This document shows, one piece after another, positions 32,199-43,735 of a stretch of DNA of 64,000 bases. The position numbers and the translations under genes were made by a program. The number at the start of each line of letters is the position of its first letter. The stretch's first letter is position 1. Below the pieces are notes generated by a model. The model was given only the letters and a program-made list of their open reading frames with translations. It had not been told where the DNA came from and did not search any database. Source of the DNA: Prostheceraeus crozeri (taxonomy: Eukaryota > Platyhelminthes > Polycladida > Euryleptidae); contig CAJQUW010011509.1 in assembly GCA_907163375.1 (NCBI GenBank), forward strand, positions 124,001-188,000, in the 5' to 3' direction.

Positions 32199-33391
32199 CA
32201 GGGTGATCATAAAGTCGCTGTAGGGTTTGATTGTAAAATATTATACTGTATATAATTCAATGCCTCCTAGAGGGTATATATAAGGATAAAGTATTAGCCA
32301 AAATCATGAATTTAATGAATAAAACATAAAATTGTATTATCGACTTATCTAATTTGCCAAATTCTGATTAAATTCAATTAAACATTTTAACCAATGAAAA
32401 TCCATGCATTCCATATACTTACCTCTTGTCCATGGATCATTTTAATTCTAAATGAAAATTTTCGGTCAAACTCCACTTTTCTCAAGCTTTTATTTATCTA
32501 GATCTTAAATTTTTCAAACCAAAAGAAAAAATTTCAAAATAAAGTCATTGTTCGACGTTCTTACCGCAATTGTCAATGCACTGTTAAAGTCGTTTTCGGA
32601 ACGACCTGATGGTATTGCGGCACATTTCAGAGGTAATTTCTGAACTTGATGATGAAATGCTGTCTTTCAGCTGTTGTAAACTTCTCGGTTGTGTTGCAAA
32701 CACTTTACTGTTCAAGAATCCCCAAACAAGAAAGTCCAAAAGGGAGAGATCAGGAAACCTAGCGGCCCATACCATTGGGCCACATCGGCCAATCCAACGA
32801 TTGCAAAATCGCTTGTCAAGGAAATCTCTAAATGATCTCGAATAATGGGGAGGTGCCCCCATCCCGATGAAAAAAACAAGTTCCCTTTTCACTTCGTGAT
32901 AGTTCTGGTAGAAAACTTCGCTGCAACCTATATCAAGATAATTTCCCCACTAAGATCACCATTAATGAAAAAATGATCATAGATTCTACGTCTTGGAATC
33001 CTCATCAAACATTAACTTTTGGACTTGAATGGCAGCGTCGGAGTGCGTCTGTTGGCTTTTTTTACCCCAGATTCGACAATTATGCCGGTTGACCATGCCA
33101 TCAAAACGAAAAGTTGACTCTCCGAAAAAATAATTTTATTGAAGAAGTCTTCATCTTCGTAGGATTTTTGCAGTGAACTCTCATACATGCTGACTCGCAA
33201 TGAGCAATCTTCTTCGTGTAGCCCTTGTGTTACCTGCAATTTGTAAGAAAAGAGCCCTGCATCATGTCTCACTAGATTGTGAACATAACCTTAACTACAG
33301 TAAGTAACTGCAGCTGCTTGGCGAATTGATGTTGAGGGTTGTTCACGAATAATCTCGGAAATTTGCTTTGCATTCTCATCATCGAATTCCA
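32199..33391 (-). pseudogene. Tc1/mariner-superfamily transposase remnant, separate family
   Basis: Reading leftward: 33391 (EFDDENAKQISEIIREQPST, SIRQAAAVTY), a stop, then 33272-33012 with GLFSYKLQVTQGLHEEDCSL and FFNKIIFSESQLFVL where the first catalytic Asp region (ILFSDEA) has lost its D, and 32892-32584 with GAPPHYSRSFRDFLDKRF, RWIGRCGP and RFPDLSLLDFLVWGFLNSK. The last block is the third-acidic-residue region of this family. The sequence CAGGGTGATCATAAAGT at 32199, preceded by TA, looks like the 3' terminal repeat. The 5' end is cut off by the PLE fragment that follows. Confidence 0.7.
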
Positions 33392-33407
33392 TTATCTTCC
33401 AGTATCA

Positions 33408-33769
33408 CAATCGTGACTACGGTCACAAGTGAAGATGAAACGAAAACATATATTGGCCAAACAGAAGATGAGTTCAAGTCATGATTCAATAATCACAAAA
33501 AATCTTTCTCAAATTATCAATATATGAATGAAACAACACTGTCGAAGCACATCTGGTTCCTGAAAGAAAATGATAAATCCTTTACAGTTAAATGGGAAAT
33601 ATTGGAACATTCAAGGAAGTATAAAAGTGGTACACGATTTTGTTCACTATGTCAAGCAGAAAAATATCACATACTAACAAAATACAACAGCAGCATGCTA
33701 AACAAAAGGAATGAAATAATATCAACCTGCAGACATAGGAAAAAGTTCCAACTTTCTCCCATCAAGTAA
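33408..33769 (+). pseudogene. Penelope-like (YRDD lineage) GIY-YIG terminal fragment
   Basis: TVTSEDETKTYIGQTEDEFK, an in-frame stop, NNHKKSFSNYQYMNETTLSK, HIWFLKEN, WEILEHSRKYKSGTRFCSLC and NKRNEIISTCRHRKKF match the C-terminal ~110 residues of the PLE at 61422-63562, including the C..C and KCRHR endings. It is a 3'-end remnant and has no RT. Confidence 0.75.
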
Positions 33770-33894
33770 AAATTCTATGTTGGCCTACCTAAGATATTTT
33801 CTACATAACTTAACTTCTATGAATTTCCAGCAGTAAGACTTCTACTAAAGTGACTTTAAAATTCAAAATTATAACACTTCCTTTGTTAACTCGT

Positions 33895-33926
33895 ATGATG
33901 ATCGGTTTGCCGTGAAACTAAAAGTA
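33895..33926 (+). ncRNA. Hammerhead-like motif downstream of the PLE fragment
   Basis: ATGATGA (C of the CUGAUGA box changed to A), T, stem CGG/CCG around TTTG, T, GAAA, then stem III ACT/AGT around AAA and A33926 as cleavage residue. The design, including the T-T mismatch beside the core, equals the motif at 61227-61264 in the same PLE lineage. The first-box change probably inactivates it. Confidence 0.5.
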
Positions 33927-33975
33927 CTTATACATGTACATTGTAGTTACGAAAGAAGGTCTTTTCCAAACTTTT

Positions 33976-33978
<3 letters not shown>

Positions 33979-34015
<37 letters not shown>
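33979..34015. repeat. (TA)n microsatellite next to a PLE 3' end
   Basis: Uninterrupted TA tract ~50 bp after the hammerhead-like motif. Confidence 0.95.
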
Positions 34016-34019
<4 letters not shown>

Positions 34020-34511
34020 ATAATCATATATCTATGATTTGTGCATTGAATGTCTAGACATGTCATAGTATTCATCGTGTTATCTCATGTAATCTGCATC
34101 AACATTTCATTGTTATTTGATCCTTTGATAAAGAAATACGAAATATCGGACATCAAAACTCGTCTTATTCTTGAGAAACCAGAGGCAATTATTGAACTAT
34201 TGTAGGACTGAGTTGGTATGTGAAATAATAGGCAAAATATTCGCATTTCGGGGGTTATGTGTATGAACAAATGGAATGATAGATTTGCTATTTCTCTTAT
34301 TATCATTGGTAAGTAAAAGTAATGAACGATCCATTTTTAAGGCACTGGTAATTCCATCACTGAAAAGTAACGCTGGGTATCCCTGTTTTGATAAGAACAG
34401 TTAGAACAGTTTCAGTTCCTCTAGTCGATTCAATCGTGTGGAATAGTCGCTGCAGATAACACAATTCGGCTAGCCAGATTGTAAGGTATTGCACGTGTAA
34501 CATGACGTGCT
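34016..34511. other. Nothing recognised
   Basis: AT-rich spacer between two TA microsatellites. Confidence 0.4.
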
Positions 34512-34512
34512 C

Positions 34513-34577
<65 letters not shown>

Positions 34578-34594
34578 TATATATATATATATAT

Positions 34595-34658
<64 letters not shown>
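34512..34658. repeat. (TA)n-rich microsatellite bounding the PLE array on the left
   Basis: TA repeats with a few CA and GT interruptions, joining the PLE sequence at TTGAT (read on the minus strand). ORFs that spell YIYIYI here are products of the repeat. Confidence 0.95.
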
Positions 34659-34660
<2 letters not shown>

Positions 34661-35009
34661 AGTTTACAGTCAATTCTTTTCTAATTGATATCAATTTTGT
34701 TTGTAAGTTTTTTATCTCAAGGCCTACAAGGCTTAATTGAAATTTTTCTGCTAATTTGTGATGTTCTTTGTGTTGATTCTTTTTACTGATCTTCGTGTAA
34801 TTTGGTAATAAATTGTTTTCTTCACATGTGATGTTAAATTGAATGTCTTTTTCCAATTTGATACATTTATTCAGTAGTTTTTCTGTTCTTCTATATTGTT
34901 GTAATTCTGCTGTTGTCAATGTTTTGATGATGATGAATGAGTACCATTTTATTGCAAAATATTTACATTTTATTGACGGCGACGTTTCGGTCTTCTGTAC
35001 ATAGACCAT
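34659..35009 (-). pseudogene. PLE array unit L0, N-terminal piece only
   Basis: First ATG at 35009; ~117 codons up to the array edge, where the frame runs into TA repeats. It carries the L0/L1-specific Leu codon (EKFQLSLVG, others have Ser) but not the frameshift of L1 and L2. It corresponds to the terminal partial repeat of the PLE. Confidence 0.8.
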
Positions 35010-35176
35010 TTTCAAGCTAACATATTAACAAAATGATGAGCTGTGGTTGAAATTCAAAAAGTCTCAACCAAAATGTTATACAGAAAGCTCAAAGATATAA
35101 TACTGGATGTAGGTTACATGTTCATAGTTTTTCAGGGAGGATTTGATGACATATTGAAGTTGTGAAAGAATAGAAA

Positions 35177-37643
35177 TCAAGAAATGATATTTAAGTGTCT
35201 TGTTAGTCCCTTGTCGTGTTGATTTAGCACTGGAGCATTTTCCTTTATTAGTATTGCTTCAGCGATTTGTAAGGTGTTAGCATTTGAAAAGCGAGCTATA
35301 ACTTTTGTGTTGTTTGTTAAGTCTCTTGGTTTTTGTTTGTGTTCTTTCATGTGGTGAGATTTTATCGAACCATTATTTTCGTGTTGCTTCATTCTTACAT
35401 TCAACAAATTTGTGGTATATCCAATGTAGTGAGCATTATTACATATGCTCTCTGGACATGCATATTGGTACACCACATTGTTGTTTGAATGAAACCTGTC
35501 CATTTTTGTTTTTATTGAGTTAACCAATTTGACATTTTTGTAATACACTCGCACATGGACATCGCATGATTCAACTTTTCCCTTCACATTATCCTTGATA
35601 ATCTTTTGGATGCGCTTTTCTTCTATCCGGTAATTTGATGTAAGCTGGCCTTTAAAATAGAATACCATCTCTGTTTTTTCCCCTTTTTCTTCATTTTTGA
35701 AGTACTTTTTTAAATCATTTTCACCTGTTGATCAATTGCACTCATGGGATAGTGACTGTTAGTAAGAATTCGTTTCACATTTTTAATTTCTTGATGAAAA
35801 GATTGCCAATCTGAGCTGAGATGTAGTGCTCTGTAAACATAACTTTTTATTACTGACATTTTGTACTGATTTGTTGTAAAGGAGTTGAAGTCGAGACAAG
35901 TATTTGTTGCTGTTGGTTTTCGAAAAACTGAAAAAGTCAAGGAAAAGTTATGCTTGATGGAAACATCCAAAAAAGATATTGTTCTCTCCTTTTCAATCTC
36001 ATATGTGAATTCCAGCGTAGAATTTGATTTAAATTGCTTTATCAGTTCTTGTAGATGGTTTTCATTTTCTGTAATGACAAATGTGTCATCGACATAGCGA
36101 TAATACGCAATCGGCTTGCATCTTTCTGGAAGATTCTTCAACACTGCTTTTTCTATTTCGCTCATATAAAAATTCGCATATGTTGGTCCTAGGGGTGACC
36201 CCATCGAAACACCATCAATTTGTTCAAAAAAATGATCCAACCACACAAATGGGGTTTTTGTGGTACAGATTGTAAGCAATGGTCTCATCGTCTCTTCAGG
36301 TATTGATGGTGGTGGGCAAGTAGGATGTTGATAGACATTTTTCAGTATGATTTCGGTGGTTTCTATCACAGGCACATTCGTGAATAAGCTTACCACATCA
36401 ACAGATCCCATAATATAATTGTCAAGGTCAATCAACGGTTTCACTTTTGCAACAAAATTAAAGGCCGAATCCGTGATGAATTCTTTGCTGCAATACGGTT
36501 TGATTATATTATCCAAAACCTGACTGAGTTCATGTGTGACTGATCCAACCATCGAAATTATTGGTCTCAGTGGAGGATTTCTGATGTCTTTGTGAATTTT
36601 AGGCAATCCATAGAGAAATCCAGGCTTGAAATATCCACTTAACTTCTTCATTTTGATGCCATTATTCTTGTTTTCAATAATTCTATTCAATTCTTTCTTG
36701 ATTGATTCTGTAGGATTGGCTTTCAATTTCTTGAACTTCGAAGAATCACTGACAATGGTATTCAGCTTCTTGACATAATCCTCACGATTCATTATCACAG
36801 TGTTTCCACCTTTATCAGCCTTCTTGATTACCAAATCTGTGTTTTTCTTCAGACTTTTTAATGCATTTTGTTCTCCTTTTGAAAGAGGATTTTTGCTTCT
36901 GTCGTTGGTTTTAGTGTAGGCAAAACTTTTCAAATCACCCTTTAGTTTACTCGGATTTGTTATTTCAATTGTGTTGTCAAATTCTGATCTTTTGATATCA
37001 GAGTATAATTTTTCAATTTCAACTTTCTTTTCAAGAGAATTGTATATTGGCTTCAGATTGAATTCCATGCCTTTCCGAAGTAGAGATAGTTCATCTGCAT
37101 TCAAGGTATAATCTGACAAATTCATTACTCTGTCTTCAGTTTCAGGCAGCATCATTTCAGCACCGTATAATGCTTTTAATTTCTTCAAATGCTTGAAATT
37201 GATGGTGTCAATGGATGAATTGGCAATTCTAAGTAGAAAATACATCAAACTTAGAAATTTTACTTCTGAATTGAACATGTTCCTCAAGTTAATCAAGTTT
37301 ACAGTCAATTCTTTTCTTATTGATATCAATTTTGTTTGTAAGTTTTTTATCTCAAGGCCTACAAGGCTTAATTGAAATTTTTCTGCTAATTTGTGATGTT
37401 CTTTGTGTTGATTCTTTTACTGATCTTCGTGTAATTTGGTAATAAATTGTTTTCTTCACATGTGATGTTAAATTGAATGTCTTTTTCCAATTTGATACAT
37501 TTATTCAGTAGTTTTTCTGTTCTTCTATATTGTTGTAATTCTGCTGTTGTCAATGTTTTGATGATGATGAATGAGTACCATTTTATTGCAAAATATTTAC
37601 ATTTTATTGACGGCGACGTTTCGGTCTTCTGTACATAGACCAT
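35177..37643 (-). pseudogene. PLE array unit L1, RT and GIY-YIG, two frameshifts
   Basis: Same protein as the intact units, but one T is missing from a run near 37415 (breaking after NYTKISK) and one A is missing at ~35712 (after QQVKMI). Between them 539 codons are open, including all RT motifs and YVDD. Private changes are MRPLL for MRQLL, RVMNLS for RVINLS and QNALKS for QNTLKS, so L1 is the most diverged unit. Confidence 0.85.
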
Positions 37644-37810
37644 TTTCAAGCTAACATATTAACAAAATGATGAGCTGTGGTTGAAATTCAAAAAGTCTCA
37701 ACCAAAATGTTATACAGAAAGCTCAAAGATATAATACTGGATGTAGGTTACATGTTCATAGTTTTTCAGGGAGGATTTGATGACATATTGAAGTTGTGAA
37801 AGAATAGAAA

Positions 37811-40278
37811 TCAAGAAATGATATTTAAGTGTCTTGTTAGTCCCTTGTCGTGTTGATTTAGCACTGGAGCATTTTCCTTTATTAGTATTGCTTCAGCGAT
37901 TTGTAAGGTGTTAGCATTTGAAAAGCGAGCTATAACTTTTGTGTTGTTTGTTAAGTCTCTTGGTTTTTGTTTGTGTTCTTTCATGTGGTGAGATTTTATC
38001 GAACCATTATTTTCGTGTTGCTTCATTCTTACATTCAACAAATTTGTGGTATATCCAATGTAGTGAGCATTATTACATATGCTCTCTGGACATGCATATT
38101 GGTACACCACATTGTTGTTTGAATGAAACCTGTCCATTTTTGTTTTTATTGAGTTAACCAATTTGACATTTTTGTAATACACTCGCACATGGACATCGCA
38201 TGATTCAACTTTTCCCTTCACATTATCCTTGATAATCTTTTGGATGCGCTTTTCTTCTATCCGGTAATTTGATGTAAGCTGGCCTTTAAAATAGAATACC
38301 ATCTCTGTTTTTTCCCCTTTTTCTTCATTTTTGAAGTACTTTTTTAAAATCATTTTCACCTGTTGATCAATTGCACTCATGGGATAGTGACTGTTAGTAA
38401 GAATTCGTTTCACATTTTTAATTTCTTGATGAAAAGATTGCCAATCTGAGCTGAGATGTAGTGCTCTGTAAACATAACTTTTTATTACTGACATTTTGTA
38501 CTGATTTGTTGTAAAGGAGTTGAAGTCGAGACAAGTATTTGTTGCTGTTGGTTTTCGAAAAACTGAAAAAGTCAAGGAAAAGTTATGCTTGATGGAAACA
38601 TCCAAAAAAGATATTGTTCTCTCCTTTTCAATCTCATATGTGAATTCCAGCGTAGAATTTGATTTAAATTGCTTTATCAGTTCTTGTAGATGGTTTTCAT
38701 TTTCTGTAATGACAAATGTGTCATCGACATAGCGATAATACGCAATCGGCTTGCATCTTTCTGGAAGATTCTTCAACACTGCTTTTTCTATTTCGCTCAT
38801 ATAAAAATTCGCATATGTTGGTCCTAGGGGTGACCCCATCGAAACACCATCAATTTGTTCAAAAAAATGATCCAACCACACAAATGGGGTTTTTGTGGTA
38901 CAGATTGTAAGCAATTGTCTCATCGTCTCTTCAGGTATTGATGGTGGTGGGCAAGTAGGATGTTGATAGACATTTTTCAGTATGATTTCGGTGGTTTCTA
39001 TCACAGGCACATTCGTGAATAAGCTTACCACATCAACAGATCCCATAATATAATTGTCAAGGTCAATCAACGGTTTCACTTTTGCAACAAAATTAAAGGC
39101 CGAATCCGTGATGAATTCTTTGCTGCAATACGGTTTGATTATATTATCCAAAACCTGACTGAGTTCATGTGTGACTGATCCAACCATCGAAATTATTGGT
39201 CTCAGTGGAGGATTTCTGATGTCTTTGTGAATTTTAGGCAATCCATAGAGAAATCCAGGCTTGAAATATCCACTTAACTTCTTCATTTTGATGCCATTAT
39301 TCTTGTTTTCAATAATTCTATTCAATTCTTTCTTGATTGATTCTGTAGGATTGGCTTTCAATTTCTTGAACTTCGAAGAATCACTGACAATGGTATTCAG
39401 CTTCTTGACATAATCCTCACGATTCATTATCACAGTGTTTCCACCTTTATCAGCCTTCTTGATTACCAAATCTGTGTTTTTCTTCAGACTTTTTAATGTA
39501 TTTTGTTCTCCTTTTGAAAGAGGATTTTTGCTTCTGTCGTTGGTTTTAGTGTAGGCAAAACTTTTCAAATCACCCTTTAGTTTACTCGGATTTGTTATTT
39601 CAATTGTGTTGTCAAATTCTGATCTTTTGATATCAGAGTATAATTTTTCAATTTCAACTTTCTTTTCAAGAGAATTGTATATTGGCTTCAGATTGAATTC
39701 CATGCCTTTCCGAAGTAGAGATAGTTCATCTGCATTCAAGGTATAATCTGACAAATTTATTACTCTGTCTTCAGTTTCAGGCAGCATCATTTCAGCACCG
39801 TATAATGCTTTTAATTTCTTCAAATGCTTGAAATTGATGGTGTCAATGGATGAATTGGCAATTCTAAGTAGAAAATACATCAAACTTAGAAATTTTACTT
39901 CTGAATTGAACATGTTCCTCAAGTTAATCAAGTTTACAGTCAATTCTTTTCTTATTGATATCAATTTTGTTTGTAAGTTTTTTATCTCAAGGCCTACAAG
40001 GCTTGATTGAAATTTTTCTGCTAATTTGTGATGTTCTTTGTGTTGATTCTTTTACTGATCTTCGTGTAATTTGGTAATAAATTGTTTTCTTCACATGTGA
40101 TGTTAAATTGAATGTCTTTTTCCAATTTGATACATTTATTCAGTAGTTTTTCTGTTCTTCTATATTGTTGTAATTCTGCTGTTGTCAATGTTTTGATGAT
40201 GATGAATGAGTACCATTTTATTGCAAAATATTTACATTTTATTGACGGCGACGTTTCGGTCTTCTGTACATAGACCAT
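37811..40278 (-). pseudogene. PLE array unit L2, one frameshift near the start
   Basis: Shares with L1 the missing T (here ~40050), so the N-terminal ~78 codons are out of frame. The remaining 717 codons from 39964 to 37811 are open through the RT and GIY-YIG domains. If translation starts at an internal Met downstream of the frameshift, this unit could still make a nearly full protein. Confidence 0.8.
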
Positions 40279-40445
40279 TTTCAAGCTAACATATTAACAA
40301 AATGATGAGCTGTGGTTGAAATTCAAAAAGTCTCAACCAAAATGTTATACAGAAAGCTCAAAGATATAATACTGGATGTAGGTTACATGTTCATAGTTTT
40401 TCAGGGAGGATTTGATGACATATTGAAGTTGTGAAAGAATAGAAA

Positions 40446-41996
40446 TCAAGAAATGATATTTAAGTGTCTTGTTAGTCCCTTGTCGTGTTGATTTAGCACT
40501 GGAGCATTTTCCTTTATTAGTATTGCTTCAGCGATTTGTAAGGTGTTAGCATTTGAAAAGCGAGCTATAACTTTTGTGTTGTTTGTTAAGTCTCTTGGTT
40601 TTTGTTTGTGTTCTTTCATGTGGTGAGATTTTATCGAACCATTATTTTCGTGTTGCTTCATTCTTACATTCAACAAATTTGTGGTATATCCAATGTAGTG
40701 AGCATTATTACATATGCTCTCTGGACATGCATATTGGTACACCACATTGTTGTTTGAATGAAACCTGTCCATTTTTGTTTTTATTGAGTTAACCAATTTG
40801 ACATTTTTGTAATACACTCGCACATGGACATCGCATGATTCAACTTTTCCCTTCACATTATCCTTGATAATCTTTTGGATGCGCTTTTCTTCTATCCGGT
40901 AATTTGATGTAAGCTGGCCTTTAAAATAGAATACCATCTCTGTTTTTTCCCCTTTTTCTTCATTTTTGAAGTACTTTTTTAAAATCATTTTCACCTGTTG
41001 ATCAATTGCACTCATGGGATAGTGACTGTTAGTAAGAATTCGTTTCACATTTTTAATTTCTTGATGAAAAGATTGCCAATCTGAGCTGAGATGTAGTGCT
41101 CTGTAAACATAACTTTTTATTACTGACATTTTGTACTGATTTGTTGTAAAGGAGTTGAAGTCGAGACAAGTATTTGTTGCTGTTGGTTTTCGAAAAACTG
41201 AAAAAGTCAAGGAAAAGTTATGCTTGATGGAAACATCCAAAAAAGATATTGTTCTCTCCTTTTCAATCTCATATGTGAATTCCAGCGTAGAATTTGATTT
41301 AAATTGCTTTATCAGTTCTTGTAGATGGTTTTCATTTTCTGTAATGACAAATGTGTCATCGACATAGCGATAATACGCAATCGGCTTGCATCTTTCTGGA
41401 AGATTCTTCAACACTGCTTTTTCTATTTCGCTCATATAAAAATTCGCATATGTTGGTCCTAGGGGTGACCCCATCGAAACACCATCAATTTGTTCAAAAA
41501 AATGATCCAACCACACAAATGGGGTTTTTGTGGTACAGATTGTAAGCAATTGTCTCATCGTCTCTTCAGGTATTGATGGTGGTGGGCAAGTAGGATGTTG
41601 ATAGACATTTTTCAGTATGATTTCGGTGGTTTCTATCACAGGCACATTCGTGAATAAGCTTACCACATCAACAGATCCCATAATATAATTGTCAAGGTCA
41701 ATCAACGGTTTCACTTTTGCAACAAAATTAAAGGCCGAATCCGTGATGAATTCTTTGCTGCAATACGGTTTGATTATATTATCCAAAACCTGACTGAGTT
41801 CATGTGTGACTGATCCAACCATCGAAATTATTGGTCTCAGTGGAGGATTTCTGATGTCTTTGTGAATTTTAGGCAATCCATAGAGAAATCCAGGCTTGAA
41901 ATATCCACTTAACTTCTTCATTTTGATGCCATTATTCTTGTTTTCAATAATTCTATTCAATTCTTTCTTGATTGATTCTGTAGGATTGGCTTTCAA
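40446..41996 (-). pseudogene. PLE array unit L3, 5'-truncated at the palindrome centre
   Basis: Begins at the centre with KLKANPTESIKKELNRIIEN and is open to the stop at 40446, covering RT motifs, YVDD and GIY-YIG. The N-terminal ~310 residues are missing. It has no frameshift, unlike its mirror partner R1. Confidence 0.85.
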
Positions 41997-42002
41997 TTTT
42001 TC
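41978..42002. repeat. Centre of the ~7.3-kb inverted repeat
   Basis: CTTGATTGATT ends the left arm at 41977 and AATCAATCAAG opens the right arm at 42003, leaving a 25-nt asymmetric loop that belongs to the minus copy (with one or two extra T). Arms 34657-41977 and 42003-49323 are each 7321 bp. The right arm begins ~23 nt further into the element than the left, so the two truncation points differ, as in template switching or end joining of two truncated copies. Confidence 0.85.
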
Positions 42003-43533
42003 AATCAATCAAGAAAGAATTGAATAGAATTATTGAAAACAAGAATAATGGCATCAAAATGAAGAAGTTAAGTGGATATTTCAAGCCTGGATTTCTCTAT
42101 GGATTGCCTAAAATTCACAAAGACATCAGAAATCCTCCACTGAGACCAATAATTTCGATGGTTGGATCAGTCACACATGAACTCAGTCAGGTTTTGGATA
42201 ATATAATCAAACCGTATTGCAGCAAAGAATTCATCACGGATTCGGCCTTTAATTTTGTTGCAAAAGTGAAACCGTTGATTGACCTTGACAATTATATTAT
42301 GGGATCTGTTGATGTGGTAAGCTTATTCACGAATGTGCCTGTGATAGAAACCACCGAAATCATACTGAAAAATGTCTATCAACATCCTACTTGCCCACCA
42401 CCATCAATACCTGAAGAGACGATGAGACAATTGCTTACAATCTGTACCACAAAAACCCCATTTGTGTGGTTGGATCATTTTTTTGAACAAATTGATGGTG
42501 TTTCGATGGGGTCACCCCTAGGACCAACATATGCGAATTTTTATATGAGCGAAATAGAAAAAGCAGTGTTGAAGAATCTTCCAGAAAGATGCAAGCCGAT
42601 TGCGTATTATCGCTATGTCGATGACACATTTGTCATTACAGAAAATGAAAACCATCTACAAGAACTGATAAAGCAATTTAAATCAAATTCTACGCTGGAA
42701 TTCACATATGAGATTGAAAAGGAGAGAACAATATCTTTTTTGGATGTTTCCATCAAGCATAACTTTTCCTTGACTTTTTCAGTTTTTCGAAAACCAACAG
42801 CAACAAATACTTGTCTCGACTTCAACTCCTTTACAACAAATCAGTACAAAATGTCAGTAATAAAAAGTTATGTTTACAGAGCACTACATCTCAGCTCAGA
42901 TTGGCAATCTTTTCATCAAGAAATTAAAAATGTGAAACGAATTCTTACTAACAGTCACTATCCCATGAGTGCAATTGATCAACAGGTGAAAATGATTTTA
43001 AAAAAGTACTTCAAAAATGAAGAAAAAGGGGAAAAACAGAGATGGTATTCTATTTTAAAGGCCAGCTTACATCAAATTACCGGATAGAAGAAAAGCGCAT
43101 CCAAAAGATTATCAAGGATAATGTGAAGGGAAAAGTTGAATCATGCGATGTCCATGTGCGAGTGTATTACAAAAATGTCAAATTGGTTAACTCAATAAAA
43201 ACAAAAATGGACAGGTTTCATTCAAACAACAATGTGGTGTACCAATATGCATGTCCAGAGAGCATATGTAATAATGCTCACTACATTGGATATACCACAA
43301 ATTTGTTGAATGTAAGAATGAAGCAACACGAAAATAATGGTTCGATAAAATCTCACCACATGAAAGAACACAAACAAAAACCAAGAGACTTAACAAACAA
43401 CACAAAAGTTATAGCTCGCTTTTCAAATGCTAACACCTTACAAATCGCTGAAGCAATACTAATAAAGGAAAATGCTCCAGTGCTAAATCAACACGACAAG
43501 GGACTAACAAGACACTTAAATATCATTTCTTGA
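42003..43533 (+). pseudogene. PLE array unit R1, 5'-truncated, one frameshift
   Basis: Starts at the centre, runs from KELNRIIENKN through the RT with YVDD, and loses frame at 43032-43036, where five A replace the six of intact units. The GIY-YIG part continues in another frame to 43533. Confidence 0.85.
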
Positions 43534-43693
43534 TTTCTATTCTTTCACAACTTCAATATGTCATCAAATCCTCCCTGAAAAACTATGAACATGTAACCTA
43601 CATCCAGTATTATATCTTTGAGCTTTCTGTATAACATTTTGGTTGAGACTTTTTGAATTTCAACCACAGCTCATCATTTTGTTAATATGTTAG

Positions 43694-43735
43694 CTTGAAA
43701 ATGGTCTATGTACAGAAGACCGAAACGTCGCCGTC
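43694..43735 (+). ncRNA. Degenerate hammerhead-like motif at each array unit junction
   Basis: CTTGAAAA stands where CUGANGA is expected (one extra T, and A for the catalytic G8). One U follows, then stem II GGTCT/AGACC (perfect 5 bp), GAAA, stem III ACG/CGT around TCGC, and C43735 as cleavage residue, then AATAAA. Seven other copies: 46329-46370, 48964-49005, 51600-51641, 54236-54277 (plus), and 34975-35016, 37609-37650, 40244-40285 (minus). The motif overlaps the first ~12 codons of the long ORF, so cleavage would remove the upstream ATG. The 3' half is ideal; the first box argues against strong activity. Confidence 0.55.

Noticed and set aside
33979-34658. CRISPR-like or centromeric tandem array
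   Set aside because: Plain TA dinucleotide repeats in a eukaryotic transposon context; no spacer structure.
34357-34684. ORFs on both strands through the TA tract encoding Tyr-Ile repeats
   Set aside because: They are translations of (TA)n microsatellite and have no coding signal.
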